64,000 nucleotides of DNA from Paenibacillus polymyxa. GTDB lineage: Bacteria > Bacillota > Bacilli > Paenibacillales > Paenibacillaceae. The notes below the pieces were generated by a model. That model searched no databases. It was not told the DNA's origin and saw only the letters and a program-made list of their open reading frames with translations. Made by a program: the position numbers and the translations under genes. Position 1 is the stretch's first letter; every line of letters begins with the position of its first letter. This document shows, piece by piece, positions 27,520 to 37,425 of this stretch. The stretch is taken from NCBI RefSeq assembly GCF_018614975.1, contig NZ_JAGGNR010000012.1, positions 310,001 through 374,000 on the forward strand. Reading direction: 5' to 3'.

Positions 27520-28643
27520 CAGAACCGCATAACGGCAATCTTGCCGTAAGGTGCAGCGGATGCGGCGTGCATCTGCAAACAGAAAATTCGGAATTACCAG
27601 GGTTTATCCCCGAGAAGGCACTGGATCGTGAACCGGTTATATGCCAGCGCTGTTTCCGCATCAAAAACTACAATGAGTCATCATCCGTTACGGTGGATCA
27701 GGACGAATTCCTGGCGCTGCTTAGCAAAATCGGGGATAAGGATGCACTTGTCATCCATATCGTTGATTTGTTTGACTTTGATGGCAGCATTATCTCCGGT
27801 CTGCAGCGTTTTGTAGGCAACAATCCGGTACTGCTTGCTGTGAACAAAACGGACTTGCTTCCCAAAGTAACGAACTGGAACAAGATCCGTAACTGGGTGC
27901 AGAAGCAGGCCAAAGAACAGGGTTTGCGAACGGTGGATGTAGTCCTGTGCAGTGCAAAGCAGAATCAGGGCTTTGATCGACTGCTTGAGCTTGTTGAAAT
28001 GTATCGCGAAGATCGTGATGTGTACGTGGTTGGCGGTACCAATGTGGGTAAATCCACACTGATTAACCGTCTGATCCGCGATTACAGCGATCTGGAGCAG
28101 GAACTGACCACATCCCGTTATCCGGGAACAACGCTGGATATGGTGAACATTCCGTTGGATGATGGAAAATATATTATTGATACGCCTGGAATCATGTATC
28201 CATGGCGTTTCAGCGAGATTGTCTCACGCAAGGATCTCGCTGCCATCATGCCGGAAAAACCGCTTAAACCGGCTGTGTATCAGTTGAATTCTGGTCAGAC
28301 GCTGTTCTTCGGCGGCATGGCTCGATTTGACTTTGTGGAAGGTGATCGCCAGTCGTTCACTTGTTTTATCAGCACTGCGCTTGATATTCACCGGACGAAG
28401 CTGGAGCGTGCAGATGATCTGTACCGCGACCACCTGGGAGAATTGTTGTCTCCGCCAACCCGTGAGAATGCAGCAGAGATGGCTGAATGGACCCGACATG
28501 AATTCCGCATCAAACGCGGCAGTCAATCCGATGTATTCATCTCTGGCTTGGGCTGGATTAAGGTCAATGGCGATATTGGAGCGCTGGTTGCTGTTCATGC
28601 TCCAAAAGGCATTCGTGTACAGATCCGTCCATCATTGATTTAA
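27516..28643 (+). CDS. yqeH: ribosome biogenesis GTPase YqeH
   Basis: 375 residues. N-terminal zinc finger (CSGCGVHLQ and CQRCFR), then a circularly permuted GTPase in the order NKTDLL (G4), GTNVGKSTLINRL (G1), DTPGI (G3). It is needed for 30S subunit assembly. ATG overlaps the yqeG stop by 4 bases. Confidence 0.95.
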   Translation: MTEPHNGNLAVRCSGCGVHLQTENSELPGFIPEKALDREPVICQRCFRIKNYNESSSVTVDQDEFLALLSKIGDKDALVIHIVDLFDFDGSIISGLQRFVGNNPVLLAVNKTDLLPKVTNWNKIRNWVQKQAKEQGLRTVDVVLCSAKQNQGFDRLLELVEMYREDRDVYVVGGTNVGKSTLINRLIRDYSDLEQELTTSRYPGTTLDMVNIPLDDGKYIIDTPGIMYPWRFSEIVSRKDLAAIMPEKPLKPAVYQLNSGQTLFFGGMARFDFVEGDRQSFTCFISTALDIHRTKLERADDLYRDHLGELLSPPTRENAAEMAEWTRHEFRIKRGSQSDVFISGLGWIKVNGDIGALVAVHAPKGIRVQIRPSLI

Positions 28644-28687
28644 CAAATTCTCAGAATCTGTACATCAGATGGATCGGAGGCTTACCT

Positions 28688-29557
28688 ATGTCTGAGCAGA
28701 AAAAGTTCAACCCTTCACTTCCCGTGTTGCTTGGCGTTATGGGTGATCCTATTGCTCACTCCAAGTCTCCGGCAATGCACAATGCGGCTCTGCTGGCTGC
28801 AGGAGTGAATGGAATGTATATGCCACTGCATGTTCATCCGGATCAACTGGAAGCGGCAGTTCGGGGTATTGTGGCACTGAACTATCGTGGTGTCAATGTC
28901 ACCATCCCGCACAAAGAGCAGGTGATGCAGTATCTGGATGTGATTGATGAAAGTGCTCGCCTGATTGGTGCGGTGAATACCATCATCAATGAAGGTGGAA
29001 CACTGACAGGGTACAATACGGATGGTATTGGCTATGTTCGATCGCTGAAGGAAGAGGCTGTGCCTGAGCTTGCGGGTAAACGTATTGCTGTACTGGGAGC
29101 AGGTGGAGCAGCGAGAGGTGTCATATATGCACTTGCACTGGAGAAGCCTGAACGCATCCATATCCTAAACCGTACAGCAGACAGGGCTATTGCACTTGCT
29201 TCGGATTTACGAGGCCATGGCTTGGGAGAAATCTCGGGCAGTGGCATGGAAGACGCTGCAACGATACTGGATACGGCTGATATTGTGATTAACACAACGG
29301 CTGCCGGAATGCATCCTCATGTTGATGACCTACCGGTTGATCCTGCACTGATCCGTGAAGGAGCAGCGGTGAGTGATCTGATCTATAATCCGCTGGAGAC
29401 CCGTCTGCTTCGTGAGTCGCGGATGCGAGGATGCACGGTGCACGGTGGTCTGGGGATGTTTGTATACCAGGGCGCAGTGGCCTTTGAACATTGGCTCGGC
29501 ATTCCGGCTCCTGTGGAGACGATGAGACGAGCTGTACTAAACAGTTTTGAAGTGTGA
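28688..29557 (+). CDS. aroE: shikimate dehydrogenase
   Basis: 289 residues. N-terminal substrate domain (GDPIAHSKSPAMHNAAL; NVTIPHKEQVM with the catalytic Lys), NADP-binding GAGGAARGVIYAL, and a late GLGMFVYQGAVAFEHW. It reduces 3-dehydroshikimate to shikimate in aromatic amino acid synthesis. GGAGG upstream. In the standard yqeG-rsfS cluster. Confidence 0.96.
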   Translation: MSEQKKFNPSLPVLLGVMGDPIAHSKSPAMHNAALLAAGVNGMYMPLHVHPDQLEAAVRGIVALNYRGVNVTIPHKEQVMQYLDVIDESARLIGAVNTIINEGGTLTGYNTDGIGYVRSLKEEAVPELAGKRIAVLGAGGAARGVIYALALEKPERIHILNRTADRAIALASDLRGHGLGEISGSGMEDAATILDTADIVINTTAAGMHPHVDDLPVDPALIREGAAVSDLIYNPLETRLLRESRMRGCTVHGGLGMFVYQGAVAFEHWLGIPAPVETMRRAVLNSFEV

Positions 29558-29639
29558 AAATAATAATTGAATGGTCAGGTCCGGACAGTTTTTGCATTGT
29601 CGATCAGGGCCTGCTCAACATAAGGAGTATGGAGTATTC

Positions 29640-29933
29640 ATGTTAAACGGTAAACAAAAGCGCTTTTTGCGGTCACAGGCACATCACCTGACCCCTGTAT
29701 TTCAGATTGGTAAAGGTGGAACCAATGAGCACCTGTTCCGTCACATCGAAGATGCGATTGAGAAGCGCGAATTGATGAAAGTGCAAGTATTGAACAATAA
29801 TGATGAGGACAGAAAAGAGATGGCAGAAGAAGTTGCCCGTGAAACGGGAAGTGAGCTTGTACAACTCATCGGTAACACAATCATCCTGTACAAAGAATCT
29901 CGCGATAACAAACAAATCGAACTACCTAAGTAA
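29640..29933 (+). CDS. yhbY: YhbY family RNA-binding protein (YqeI)
   Basis: 97 residues, ATG 29640 with GGAGTATGGAG upstream. CRM-type RNA-binding fold: LRSQAHHLTPVFQIGKGG with the GxxG-like loop, and IEKRELMKVQVLNN. Associated with ribosome subunit precursors. Fits the conserved order aroE-yhbY-nadD. Confidence 0.94.
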   Translation: MLNGKQKRFLRSQAHHLTPVFQIGKGGTNEHLFRHIEDAIEKRELMKVQVLNNNDEDRKEMAEEVARETGSELVQLIGNTIILYKESRDNKQIELPK

Positions 29934-29948
29934 GGGAGCGTGACGCAG

Positions 29949-30539
29949 GTGAAGATCGGCATCATGGGTGGTACGTTTGATCCGATCCACATGGGACACC
30001 TCCTGGCAGCTGAAGCGGCAAGGGATTCGCATGCACTGGATGAGATCTGGTTCATGCCTTCCCATGTTCCACCTCACAAACGTGGCGCCGGAGCTTCGGG
30101 ACAGCAACGTCTCGATATGACGGAAGCGGCTGTGAAGGGTGTGCAGCAATATGAGGTGCTGGATATCGAGATGGAACTGGGCGGAGTGTCTTATACCATC
30201 GATACGATGAAGGAACTGTGGCGTCGCCATCCTGAACATGAGTTTTATTTCATTATCGGGGCGGATATGGTGAACTATCTTCCCAAATGGGAGCAGATTG
30301 AAGAGCTTGCAGAACGTTTAACCTTTATCGGAGTTGGTCGGCCGGGCTTCCAGTTACATCTGGATGATCTACCAGACGAGTTACAGGATCGGGTTCTGCT
30401 GGCTGAGATGCCCTTGGTCGATATTTCATCGACAGCTGTACGCAGACGTCTGGCCAAAGGTCATTCGGTACGCTTCATGATTCCTGATGAGGTACACCAA
30501 TACATTGTAAGGAGCGGTTTATATGGCACTAAGCCGTGA
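29949..30539 (+). CDS. nadD: nicotinate-nucleotide adenylyltransferase
   Basis: 196 residues from GTG 29949; a GTG at 29940 is too near the GGGAG site. Nucleotidyltransferase marks: GGTFDPIHMGHLL (HxGH) and the late DISSTAVRRRLAKG (ISSTxxR). It joins AMP to nicotinate mononucleotide in NAD synthesis. Its end overlaps the start of yqeK by 17 bases. Confidence 0.95.
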   Translation: MKIGIMGGTFDPIHMGHLLAAEAARDSHALDEIWFMPSHVPPHKRGAGASGQQRLDMTEAAVKGVQQYEVLDIEMELGGVSYTIDTMKELWRRHPEHEFYFIIGADMVNYLPKWEQIEELAERLTFIGVGRPGFQLHLDDLPDELQDRVLLAEMPLVDISSTAVRRRLAKGHSVRFMIPDEVHQYIVRSGLYGTKP

Positions 30540-31089
30540 TGAACTGATTCAAGCCGTATCCGGACAAATGCCGGAAAAACGCTGGAAGCATACACTGGGT
30601 GTAATGGAATCGTCAGTGATCTTGGCTGAAAAATATGGTGCTGATCCTGTGAAAGCAGATCTGGCAGCGATATTGCATGATGTGGCGAAGTACTGGCCCG
30701 TAGCGGAGATGGAAGCGGTCATCCGCGATAACGGATTAAATCAGGAACTTCTGCAGCATGACAAGCAGCTCTGGCATTCCGAAGTCGGTGCTTTTGTAGC
30801 CAAGCGTGATTACGGTGTAGCGGATTCCGAAGTTATTAATGCCATCCGGTGGCATACCTCGGGTCGGGTAGGCATGAGCCTGCTGGACAAAGTGGTATGT
30901 CTTGCCGATTACATTGAGCCGGGACGAGATTTCCCGGGAGTGGATCACATTCGCGAACAGGCTGAACATAGTCTGGAGGAAGGTTTAATTGCCGGATTCG
31001 ATTCGACAATCAGCTTGCTGATCTCGCAGCGCCGTGTCATTTATCCTTTGACTATGCTGTCGCGGAATGACTTGATTGCACAATTATAG
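30523..31089 (+). CDS. yqeK: YqeK family HD-domain hydrolase (Ap4A hydrolase)
   Basis: 188 residues. HD ligands: RWKHTLGVMES, ILHDVAKYW, WHSEVGAFVAK and AIRWHTSGR, with Asp in CLADYIEPGR. The family symmetrically cleaves diadenosine tetraphosphate to ADP. ATG lies within the last codons of nadD, with AAGGAG 7 bases upstream. Confidence 0.93.
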   Translation: MALSRDELIQAVSGQMPEKRWKHTLGVMESSVILAEKYGADPVKADLAAILHDVAKYWPVAEMEAVIRDNGLNQELLQHDKQLWHSEVGAFVAKRDYGVADSEVINAIRWHTSGRVGMSLLDKVVCLADYIEPGRDFPGVDHIREQAEHSLEEGLIAGFDSTISLLISQRRVIYPLTMLSRNDLIAQL

Positions 31090-31094
31090 AGGTT

Positions 31095-31136
31095 GTTCAA
31101 AAAGTCCACTTTTGATTACGAAGGATCTTTTTGAAC
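31095..31136. repeat. GTTCAAAAAG hairpin repeat, copy 2
   Basis: GTTCAAAAAGTCC (31095-31107) and GGATCTTTTTGAAC (31123-31136) form a 10-base stem extended by TCC/GGA. It lies between yqeK and rsfS inside the operon and shares its arms with 19811-19839. No T-run follows, so it should not stop transcription completely. Confidence 0.6.
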
Positions 31137-31165
31137 ACACAAATATAGATTATGGAGGTTGGTTC

Positions 31166-31513
31166 ATGACAGTATCATCGAAAGAACTTATGAATATGGC
31201 GGTTGCTGCCGCTGACGACAAAAAGGCATCCAACATTGTAGCGTTGGACCTGATTAATGTTTCTCTGGTGGCAGATTATTTTGTTATTTGTCACGGGAAT
31301 TCCGATACACAGGTACAAGCCATTGCCACTGAAATTCGCAAACAGGCTCATGCAGCCGGAGCGACGATCAAAGGTATCGAAGGTATGGATTCCGCACGTT
31401 GGGTACTGATGGACATGGGCGATGTTGTTGTTCATATCTTCCACCGCGACGAGCGTGAATATTACAACATTGAACGACTCTGGTCTGATGCCAAAGTGGT
31501 GGAAACTGTATGA
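31166..31513 (+). CDS. rsfS: ribosomal silencing factor RsfS
   Basis: 115 residues from ATG 31166 with GGAGG upstream. DUF143 features: SSKELMNMAVAAADDKKA, ICHGNSDTQVQAIATEI, and WVLMDMGDVVVHIFHRDEREYYNIERLW. It binds L14 on the large subunit and blocks joining in starvation. Stop overlaps the next gene's ATG. Confidence 0.96.
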   Translation: MTVSSKELMNMAVAAADDKKASNIVALDLINVSLVADYFVICHGNSDTQVQAIATEIRKQAHAAGATIKGIEGMDSARWVLMDMGDVVVHIFHRDEREYYNIERLWSDAKVVETV

Positions 31514-32415
31514 GTTTGATTGCTGGAACAGTCGTCTCTTTGCCGGTTTCACGTGAAGTGTCTCCGTTTGGCTTCTTTTTGACGACAGGATCGGAAGATG
31601 TACTGCTTCACTATACCGAGTTAACGCGGGATATTAAGATTGGTGAGACACTTGAGGTATTTGTATTTTTTGATACAGAAGATCGTCTGGCCGTAACGAT
31701 GAAGAAGCCTTATCTCATGCTTGGCGAAATGGCACGACTGGTTGTGGCTGATGTTCACCCACGACTGGGCTGTTTCCTGGAAATGGGACTTGGACGGCAA
31801 TTGCTGCTTCCTATTCGTGAACTGCCTGAACTGGAAGAACTGCGTCCCAAAGTAGGGGATGAAGTCTTTGTAATCATGGAACATGACAAGCAGGGACGTC
31901 TACGTGCCAAATTGGCCGGGGAACGTGAACTTTCACCATTGGCTTTCCATGCGCCAACTTCATGGTTAAACGAGTGGGTTGAAGCGACAGTATACAAGCC
32001 ACTACAGATGGGGACTTTTGTACTTGTAGAGGGCGGTGTACTGGGCTTTGGCGCGATTGGTATGATTCATTCATCCGAACGTAGTCATATGCTGCGTCTT
32101 GGTGAGAAAGTTAAATGTCGGGTGACACTGGTACGTGAAGACGGACGTGTGAATCTGGCTATGACTCAACTCAAACAAGTTGGACGTAACGAAGATGCAG
32201 ACAAGCTGCTCGCCTTTATGAAAGAGCGTCCTATGGGCGGCATGCCTTACTCGGATGCAACTCCGCCGGATATCATCAAGCAGCGCTTTGGCATCAGTAA
32301 GTCTGCGTTCAAGCGTGCCTTGGGCAAATTGATGAAGGATGGACTGGTGGTCCAAAAGGAAAGCTGGACGTATCTGTCCGAATCTGCTCCTGCGGACCAA
32401 AGTGAAAACAAGTAA
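31510..32415 (+). CDS. cvfB: S1-like RNA-binding protein (CvfB/YitL family)
   Basis: 301 residues, the CvfB length. Several S1-like beta domains (LPVSREVSPFGFFL; LGCFLEMGLGRQLLLP; KCRVTLVREDGRVNLAM) and a C-terminal winged helix (GISKSAFKRALGKLMKDGLV). CvfB affects virulence or post-transcriptional control in relatives. ATG overlaps rsfS by 4 bases; last gene before a terminator-like hairpin. Confidence 0.85.
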   Translation: MSLIAGTVVSLPVSREVSPFGFFLTTGSEDVLLHYTELTRDIKIGETLEVFVFFDTEDRLAVTMKKPYLMLGEMARLVVADVHPRLGCFLEMGLGRQLLLPIRELPELEELRPKVGDEVFVIMEHDKQGRLRAKLAGERELSPLAFHAPTSWLNEWVEATVYKPLQMGTFVLVEGGVLGFGAIGMIHSSERSHMLRLGEKVKCRVTLVREDGRVNLAMTQLKQVGRNEDADKLLAFMKERPMGGMPYSDATPPDIIKQRFGISKSAFKRALGKLMKDGLVVQKESWTYLSESAPADQSENK

Positions 32416-32454
32416 TCTTCCTGATTAAATAGTTGTAATATGGAACTCGGATAA

Positions 32455-32497
32455 GGCAGGGATAGGCTGGGTAAACACCGGATACCCCTGCTTTTTC
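32455..32497 (+). terminator. terminator after the cvfB-like gene
   Basis: GCAGGG (32456-32461) with CCCTGC (32486-32491) plus an inner GGGTA/TACCC pairing, followed by TTTTTCTTTT. The yqeM frame begins close behind, so read-through is likely. Confidence 0.6.
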
Positions 32498-32545
32498 TTT
32501 TGTTAGCCAGGATTGGAAAATGAAATTGAAAGTGCGGTGCCTGAC

Positions 32546-33316
32546 ATGTCTTACCGGAAATTTGCCTATGTGTATGATGAATTAATGGAAGATATGCCTT
32601 ATCCGGACTGGATAAGGTTTGCAAGAACAGCCTGGGAAAAGCATGGAATGCCCAAAAGTGTGGCTGAACTGGGCTGTGGAACGGGCTCGATTACAATCCC
32701 GCTCGTGAACTCCGGTTTCGAAGTTACAGGCATTGACCTCTCAGCAGATATGCTGTCGGTTGCGCGCAGCAAGATGGAGGCTACGCCTCAGGGTCATCGC
32801 TTGTATCGCGAGGGCAGTGTTCGTTGGGTGCAGCAGGATATGCGGGAATGGCGAGTTCTGGAGCCTGTGGATTCGGTGATATCTTTCTGTGATTGTGTCA
32901 ATTATTTGCTTGAACAAGAAGATGTCGTTCGTACTTTCCAGCGGACATACGAGATGCTGAAGCCTGGTGGAACGTTCCTGTTTGATGTGCATCATCCCAA
33001 TACCCTTATTCGTTATGATGAGGAGCAGCCCTTTGTACTGGATGAGCGCTCTGTATCTTATATTTGGACTTGTGATCTGGACCAGGATCGCTGTGAGATT
33101 GAGCATCATCTCAGTATTTTTTCGCGTGTGGATGATGGTAACAAGGATATGTACCAGCGGTTTGAAGAAGTTCATGTCCAGCGCGCATATAATCCGGACT
33201 GGATGAAGCTGGAGTTATCCAAGGCAGGTTTTAGAGACGTGAAAGTATATGCGGATTTTGAATGGATAGAGGCCGGAGACAGCGCAGAGCGCTTGTTCTA
33301 CGTTGCTGTGAAGTAA
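32546..33316 (+). CDS. yqeM: class I SAM-dependent methyltransferase (YqeM)
   Basis: 256 residues from ATG 32546 (MSYRKFAYVYDELMEDMPY, which matches the usual start of the family). A TTG at 32513 would extend it by 11 residues. SAM site AELGCGTGSITIPL, acidic residue in GIDLSADML, and VDSVISFCDCVNYLLEQ. Substrate unknown. It keeps its conserved place after the rsfS genes; in this genome leuS follows before comER. Confidence 0.88.
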   Translation: MSYRKFAYVYDELMEDMPYPDWIRFARTAWEKHGMPKSVAELGCGTGSITIPLVNSGFEVTGIDLSADMLSVARSKMEATPQGHRLYREGSVRWVQQDMREWRVLEPVDSVISFCDCVNYLLEQEDVVRTFQRTYEMLKPGGTFLFDVHHPNTLIRYDEEQPFVLDERSVSYIWTCDLDQDRCEIEHHLSIFSRVDDGNKDMYQRFEEVHVQRAYNPDWMKLELSKAGFRDVKVYADFEWIEAGDSAERLFYVAVK

Positions 33317-33330
33317 ACTCGAAAGATGAG

Positions 33331-33363
33331 AACTGTCCTTATGTGTATAAGGGCAGTTTTTTG
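33331..33363 (+). terminator. terminator after yqeM
   Basis: AACTGTCCTTAT (33331-33342) pairs with ATAAGGGCAGTT (33347-33358) with one G-T pair, then a T-run. Confidence 0.8.
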
Positions 33364-33454
33364 TTTGATTTTTTAATGAGAATGAATAGCAATATTCTTA
33401 AATAGGGTAAAGGAATGCAAGAAAAGACATAACGACGTTACAAAAAGTATTGCC

Positions 33455-33543
33455 TGTTATAATAAACGAGGCGATAATGGTCGGATAGAGAGCGTTTTCG
33501 TTTATCCTGAACAGCAACCAGCGTTATGAACGGTACGAACCGT
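33455..33543 (+). promoter_or_regulatory. second upstream promoter with structured leader (candidate)
   Basis: An extended -10, TG-T-TATAAT (33455-33463), has no good -35. Directly after it, ATAAACGA (33462-33469) pairs with TCGTTTAT (33498-33505), and ACGGT (33530-33534) with ACCGT (33539-33543). These stems lie upstream of the main T-box promoter, so a separate small RNA or a longer leuS leader is possible. Confidence 0.35.
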
Positions 33544-33575
33544 AGACTTCAAGATAGCGATTATAACGTGTAATA

Positions 33576-33604
33576 TTGACTTGGGGCTTGCTTTTTTGTA
33601 TAAT
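33576..33604 (+). promoter_or_regulatory. sigma-A promoter of leuS
   Basis: TTGACT (33576-33581), a 17-base spacer and a perfect TATAAT (33599-33604). Transcription from about 33611 gives a leader of roughly 360 bases carrying the T-box. Confidence 0.85.
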
Positions 33605-33631
33605 TGTCCCGATATTGTATACATATTTCGA

Positions 33632-33925
33632 TGATAAGGATCAGTAGTAATTCCTGTACATAACAGAGAGCCGGCGGTTGGTGCAAGCCGGTTGACAGTG
33701 ATTTGCGAACTCGCCTTGGAGAAATGCGGTGATTACACCATTCTGTTTAACCTGCTTGTATAAAGCTTGGGTTCAGGAATGGAAATCCGCATCGGTTAAC
33801 CGCCGTTACAGGTCCAAAGGGAGTGGATGACGAAGTACGTTCGTCCGCTAACTAGGGTGGTACCACGGGAATTCAACCTCTCGTCCCTAGCGCTGCAAAC
33901 GCTACGGGATGCTGAGGTTTTTTTG
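33632..33925 (+). promoter_or_regulatory. T-box riboswitch (leucine)
   Basis: The T-box sequence AGGGTGGTACCACGGGAA is at 33854-33871. The terminator stem AACCTC (33875-33880) with GAGGTT (33914-33919) is followed by seven T residues. Stem I lies at about 33632-33730 with the distal GGTTGGTGCAAGCC loop. CTC at 33710-33712 within GAACTCGCC is the probable specifier, a leucine codon, which fits leuS. Uncharged leucyl-tRNA would favour the antiterminator. Confidence 0.93.
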
Positions 33926-33969
33926 TTGCAATTAAAGCTAAAGCGAATAACCTGAAGGAGGAACAATAG

Positions 33970-36414
33970 ATGAGTGAGAATAACAAGCCGAAACACGGCT
34001 ATCAGCCACAAGTCATGGAAAAAAGTTGGCAGCAATACTGGGATGCAAATAAAACGTTTAAAACGGGTGAGGACCCTGCTAAACCGAAATTTTATGCACT
34101 GGATATGTTCCCTTATCCATCCGGTTCAGGTCTGCACGTAGGACATCCGGAAGGATATACGGCAACAGATATCGTTTCCCGATACAAACGTATGCGCGGT
34201 TACAATGTATTGCACCCAATGGGTTGGGACGCTTTCGGTTTGCCTGCTGAGCAGCATGCACTGGATACAGGTGAACATCCACGAGATATCACATTCCGTA
34301 ATATTGACAATTTCCGTCGCCAGATCAAATCGCTTGGTTTCTCCTATGACTGGGATCGTGAGATCAGCACAACGGACCCTGAATACTATAAATGGACACA
34401 ATGGATCTTTATCCAGCTGTACAATAAAGGCCTGGCTTATGTAGATGAAGTTGCAGTTAACTGGTGTGAAGCCCTTGGAACGGTACTTGCTAATGAAGAG
34501 GTTATTGATGGCAAGAGTGAACGTGGTGGACATCCGGTTGTACGCAAACCGATGCGTCAATGGGTTCTGAGAATTACCGAGTATGCAGAACGTCTGTTGG
34601 AAGACCTGGAAGAGCTGGATTGGTCTGAAAGCATCAAGGATATGCAGCGCAACTGGATCGGTAAATCGACAGGTGCGGAAGTTGTATTTGCCATTGAGGG
34701 TCGCGAGGAACTCATCAAGGTGTTCACTACCCGTGCAGACACATTGTTTGGTGCGAGCTTTGCAGTACTTGCTCCGGAACATGAACTGGTAGAAGCAATT
34801 ACAACCGATGACCAACGTGAAGCGATTCAGGCTTATCAGGAGCAGGCTTCTCGTAAGAGTGATCTGGAACGTACGGATTTGGCCAAAGACAAAACAGGTG
34901 TATTCACTGGCGCTTATGCTATCAACCCTGTTAATGGTGCAAAACTGCCAATCTGGATTGCTGATTACGTTCTTGCAGGTTACGGTACAGGTGCGGTTAT
35001 GGCTGTTCCGGGTCATGATGCACGTGACTGGGAATTTGCGAAGCAGTTCGGTCTGGATATCATCGAGGTTATTCAAGGTGGAGACGTTACACAAGAGGCT
35101 TATTCCGGTGATGGCGCGCATGTGAATTCCGATTTCTTGAACGGACTGAACAATGAAGAAGCGGTTGCCAAAATGATTGCTTGGCTGGAAGAGAACGGGA
35201 AAGGGCAAGGGAAAGTGACCTATCGTCTGCGCGATTGGCTGTTCAGCCGTCAGCGCTACTGGGGTGAGCCAATCCCGATTCTGCATCTGGAAGACGGAAC
35301 GATGAAGACAGTACCTGAGGATCAACTTCCATTGCTGCTGCCTGATATCGATCAGATCAAACCTTCGGGTACTGGAGAATCACCACTGGCGAATGTTACG
35401 GAGTGGGTGAATACGATAGATCCGGAAACGGGAATGAAGGCACGTCGTGAGACCAACACCATGCCACAATGGGCGGGTAGCTGCTGGTATTACCTGCGCT
35501 TTATCGATCCGCACAATGACAAAGAACTGATCTCCAAGGAGAAACAGCAGCAGTGGTTGCCAGTTGATCTGTACATTGGCGGAGCAGAGCACGCAGTGCT
35601 TCACTTGCTGTACGCTCGTTTCTGGCACAAAGTACTGTATGATCTGGGTGTTGTGGAGACCAAAGAACCTTTCCACAAACTCGTGAACCAAGGTATGATC
35701 CTGGGTACCAATAATGAGAAAATGAGTAAATCCCGTGGTAATGTCATTAACCCGGATGAAATCGTGAATGAATTCGGTGCAGATACATTGCGTCTGTACG
35801 AGATGTTCATGGGACCATTGGAAGCGACAAAACCGTGGAATGCAAACGGGGTTGAAGGCATGCACCGTTTCCTGTCACGTGTATGGCGTCTCTTCATTAA
35901 CGAAGACACAGGAGCCATCAATGACAAGATTACGGTGGACGGTGGAACGGATGAGTTCAAACGGACTGCTCACAAAACGATCAAAAAAGTTACGGAAGAT
36001 CTGGAACATCTGCGCTTCAACACATCCATCAGCCAGCTGATGATTTTCATCAACGATGCATACAAAGCGGACACACTGCCTCGTGAAGCGATGGAGAACT
36101 TTGTACAGCTGTTGTCACCACTGGCACCGCATATGGCAGAGGAGCTGTGGAGCCGTTTGGGTCATGAAGGTGGAATCTCTTACGTGGCTTGGCCTGAATA
36201 TGATGAGTTCATGACAGTGGATGCGGAAGTAGAAATCGTTGTTCAGGTAAATGGTAAAATTGTAACTCGTGCTACAATCGCGAAGGATCTGGATGCACAG
36301 GGTATGCAGGACTTTACGATGGAGCTCGCACCTGTTAAGCAGGCGCTGGAAGGCAAGACCATTCGCAAGGTCATTGCCGTTCCAGGCAAACTCGTTAATA
36401 TTGTTGCCGGTTAA
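33970..36414 (+). CDS. leuS: leucyl-tRNA synthetase
   Basis: 814 residues, the bacterial length. HIGH region [15 protein letters not shown] near residue 50, editing domain about 220-420 ([14 protein letters not shown]), KMSKS loop [11 protein letters not shown] about residue 580, then the anticodon-binding domain. AAGGAGG upstream. Controlled by the T-box. Its last 20 bases overlap the end of comER on the other strand. Confidence 0.97.
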   Translation: MSENNKPKHGYQPQVMEKSWQQYWDANKTFKTGEDPAKPKFYALDMFPYPSGSGLHVGHPEGYTATDIVSRYKRMRGYNVLHPMGWDAFGLPAEQHALDTGEHPRDITFRNIDNFRRQIKSLGFSYDWDREISTTDPEYYKWTQWIFIQLYNKGLAYVDEVAVNWCEALGTVLANEEVIDGKSERGGHPVVRKPMRQWVLRITEYAERLLEDLEELDWSESIKDMQRNWIGKSTGAEVVFAIEGREELIKVFTTRADTLFGASFAVLAPEHELVEAITTDDQREAIQAYQEQASRKSDLERTDLAKDKTGVFTGAYAINPVNGAKLPIWIADYVLAGYGTGAVMAVPGHDARDWEFAKQFGLDIIEVIQGGDVTQEAYSGDGAHVNSDFLNGLNNEEAVAKMIAWLEENGKGQGKVTYRLRDWLFSRQRYWGEPIPILHLEDGTMKTVPEDQLPLLLPDIDQIKPSGTGESPLANVTEWVNTIDPETGMKARRETNTMPQWAGSCWYYLRFIDPHNDKELISKEKQQQWLPVDLYIGGAEHAVLHLLYARFWHKVLYDLGVVETKEPFHKLVNQGMILGTNNEKMSKSRGNVINPDEIVNEFGADTLRLYEMFMGPLEATKPWNANGVEGMHRFLSRVWRLFINEDTGAINDKITVDGGTDEFKRTAHKTIKKVTEDLEHLRFNTSISQLMIFINDAYKADTLPREAMENFVQLLSPLAPHMAEELWSRLGHEGGISYVAWPEYDEFMTVDAEVEIVVQVNGKIVTRATIAKDLDAQGMQDFTMELAPVKQALEGKTIRKVIAVPGKLVNIVAG

Positions 36415-37240
36415 TCTCACCGGCTCGGAATAGTTCATCCAGCTTTAACAAATCTTCATCATATTTGTCATGTGTCGTGTGGATCAGGCTGTCGAAAACG
36501 CCGTCAAGACTAACCTTCAGCAGTGCAAGTGCCTGAGCGGTAATACCGCCAGGTACAGCGACACGAGCCTGAAGCTCTTGCGGGGTGTATCCCCCTTCGG
36601 TGAGCAGCTTGCCTGTTCCCAGGAGCATTTCGCCAGCCAGAGCGCAGGCATCTGCCCTTTTGATGTCTGTCAGCTTCACTGCACTTTCGATCCACTGTTC
36701 CAAAAAGAACGATATGAATGCAGGTCCGCAGCTGGAGAAGTCAGATGTGATTCGTGTACAGGCTTCATCCACTTGGTACGGCCTGCCGATATGACTGAGC
36801 AGACTTTCCAACACAGCGCGGTCTTCACTGGTCATTCGTTCGCCGTGTATGCATAGGGACGCGCCGCTGCCGACTTGGTGTGTGACGCTGGGAATTACCT
36901 TGGAGACTTTGCAAGGAAGTGAAGATTCCAGATGTCGCAGCTGCACGGGACTGGTGATCGAGACAATGATATGATTGGGATTCACGACAGGCAGGATGTC
37001 GTCAATAACATGTTTGAATTCAAGCGGCTTCACGCACAGGAAGATGATATTACTTCGGATCACCGTTTCCCGATTGCTCTGGGATTCATGCAGACCGGGG
37101 TAACGGAGGGATAACTGACGTACTTTGGACGGGGTTCGATTGCTGGCGGCGATCTGCCGGGGCTCAAGTGCACCCGATTGGATCAGGGCATAGATCAGCA
37201 GGCTGCCCATGCTGCCGGTTCCGATAAATCCAACCTTCAT
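36395..37240 (-). CDS. comER: ComER, pyrroline-5-carboxylate reductase-like
   Basis: 281 residues from ATG 37238-37240, with GAAAGGAGG upstream. Rossmann start [17 protein letters not shown], then [11 protein letters not shown] and the P5CR-type dimer region ([24 protein letters not shown]). In Bacillus comER is encoded opposite comEABC, as here; later work ties it to biofilm and sporulation control. It converges with leuS with a 20-base overlap. Confidence 0.92.
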   Translation of the reverse strand: MKVGFIGTGSMGSLLIYALIQSGALEPRQIAASNRTPSKVRQLSLRYPGLHESQSNRETVIRSNIIFLCVKPLEFKHVIDDILPVVNPNHIIVSITSPVQLRHLESSLPCKVSKVIPSVTHQVGSGASLCIHGERMTSEDRAVLESLLSHIGRPYQVDEACTRITSDFSSCGPAFISFFLEQWIESAVKLTDIKRADACALAGEMLLGTGKLLTEGGYTPQELQARVAVPGGITAQALALLKVSLDGVFDSLIHTTHDKYDEDLLKLDELFRAGEINRQQY

Positions 37241-37425
37241 TGTTTCAGGCCTCCTTTCATGCTTTACGGTACTGGCGCAGTTCATTCCCTCTATTCTATG
37301 CGTGAGCACCTGTTTCACATGACATGAAAAATGCACAACTTGTTTCATCAGGAAAGTTCAACGGTTCGGAAGCACCGCCCGTGTTCGAAATGAATGATTT
37401 TGAATTCAGGGAGAGGTGTGGAAGA

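Noticed and set aside
34126..35325. Long open frame (399 codons) on the minus strand inside leuS
   Set aside because: It is the mirror of a strongly conserved synthetase gene, has no ribosome site and shows no recognisable domain.
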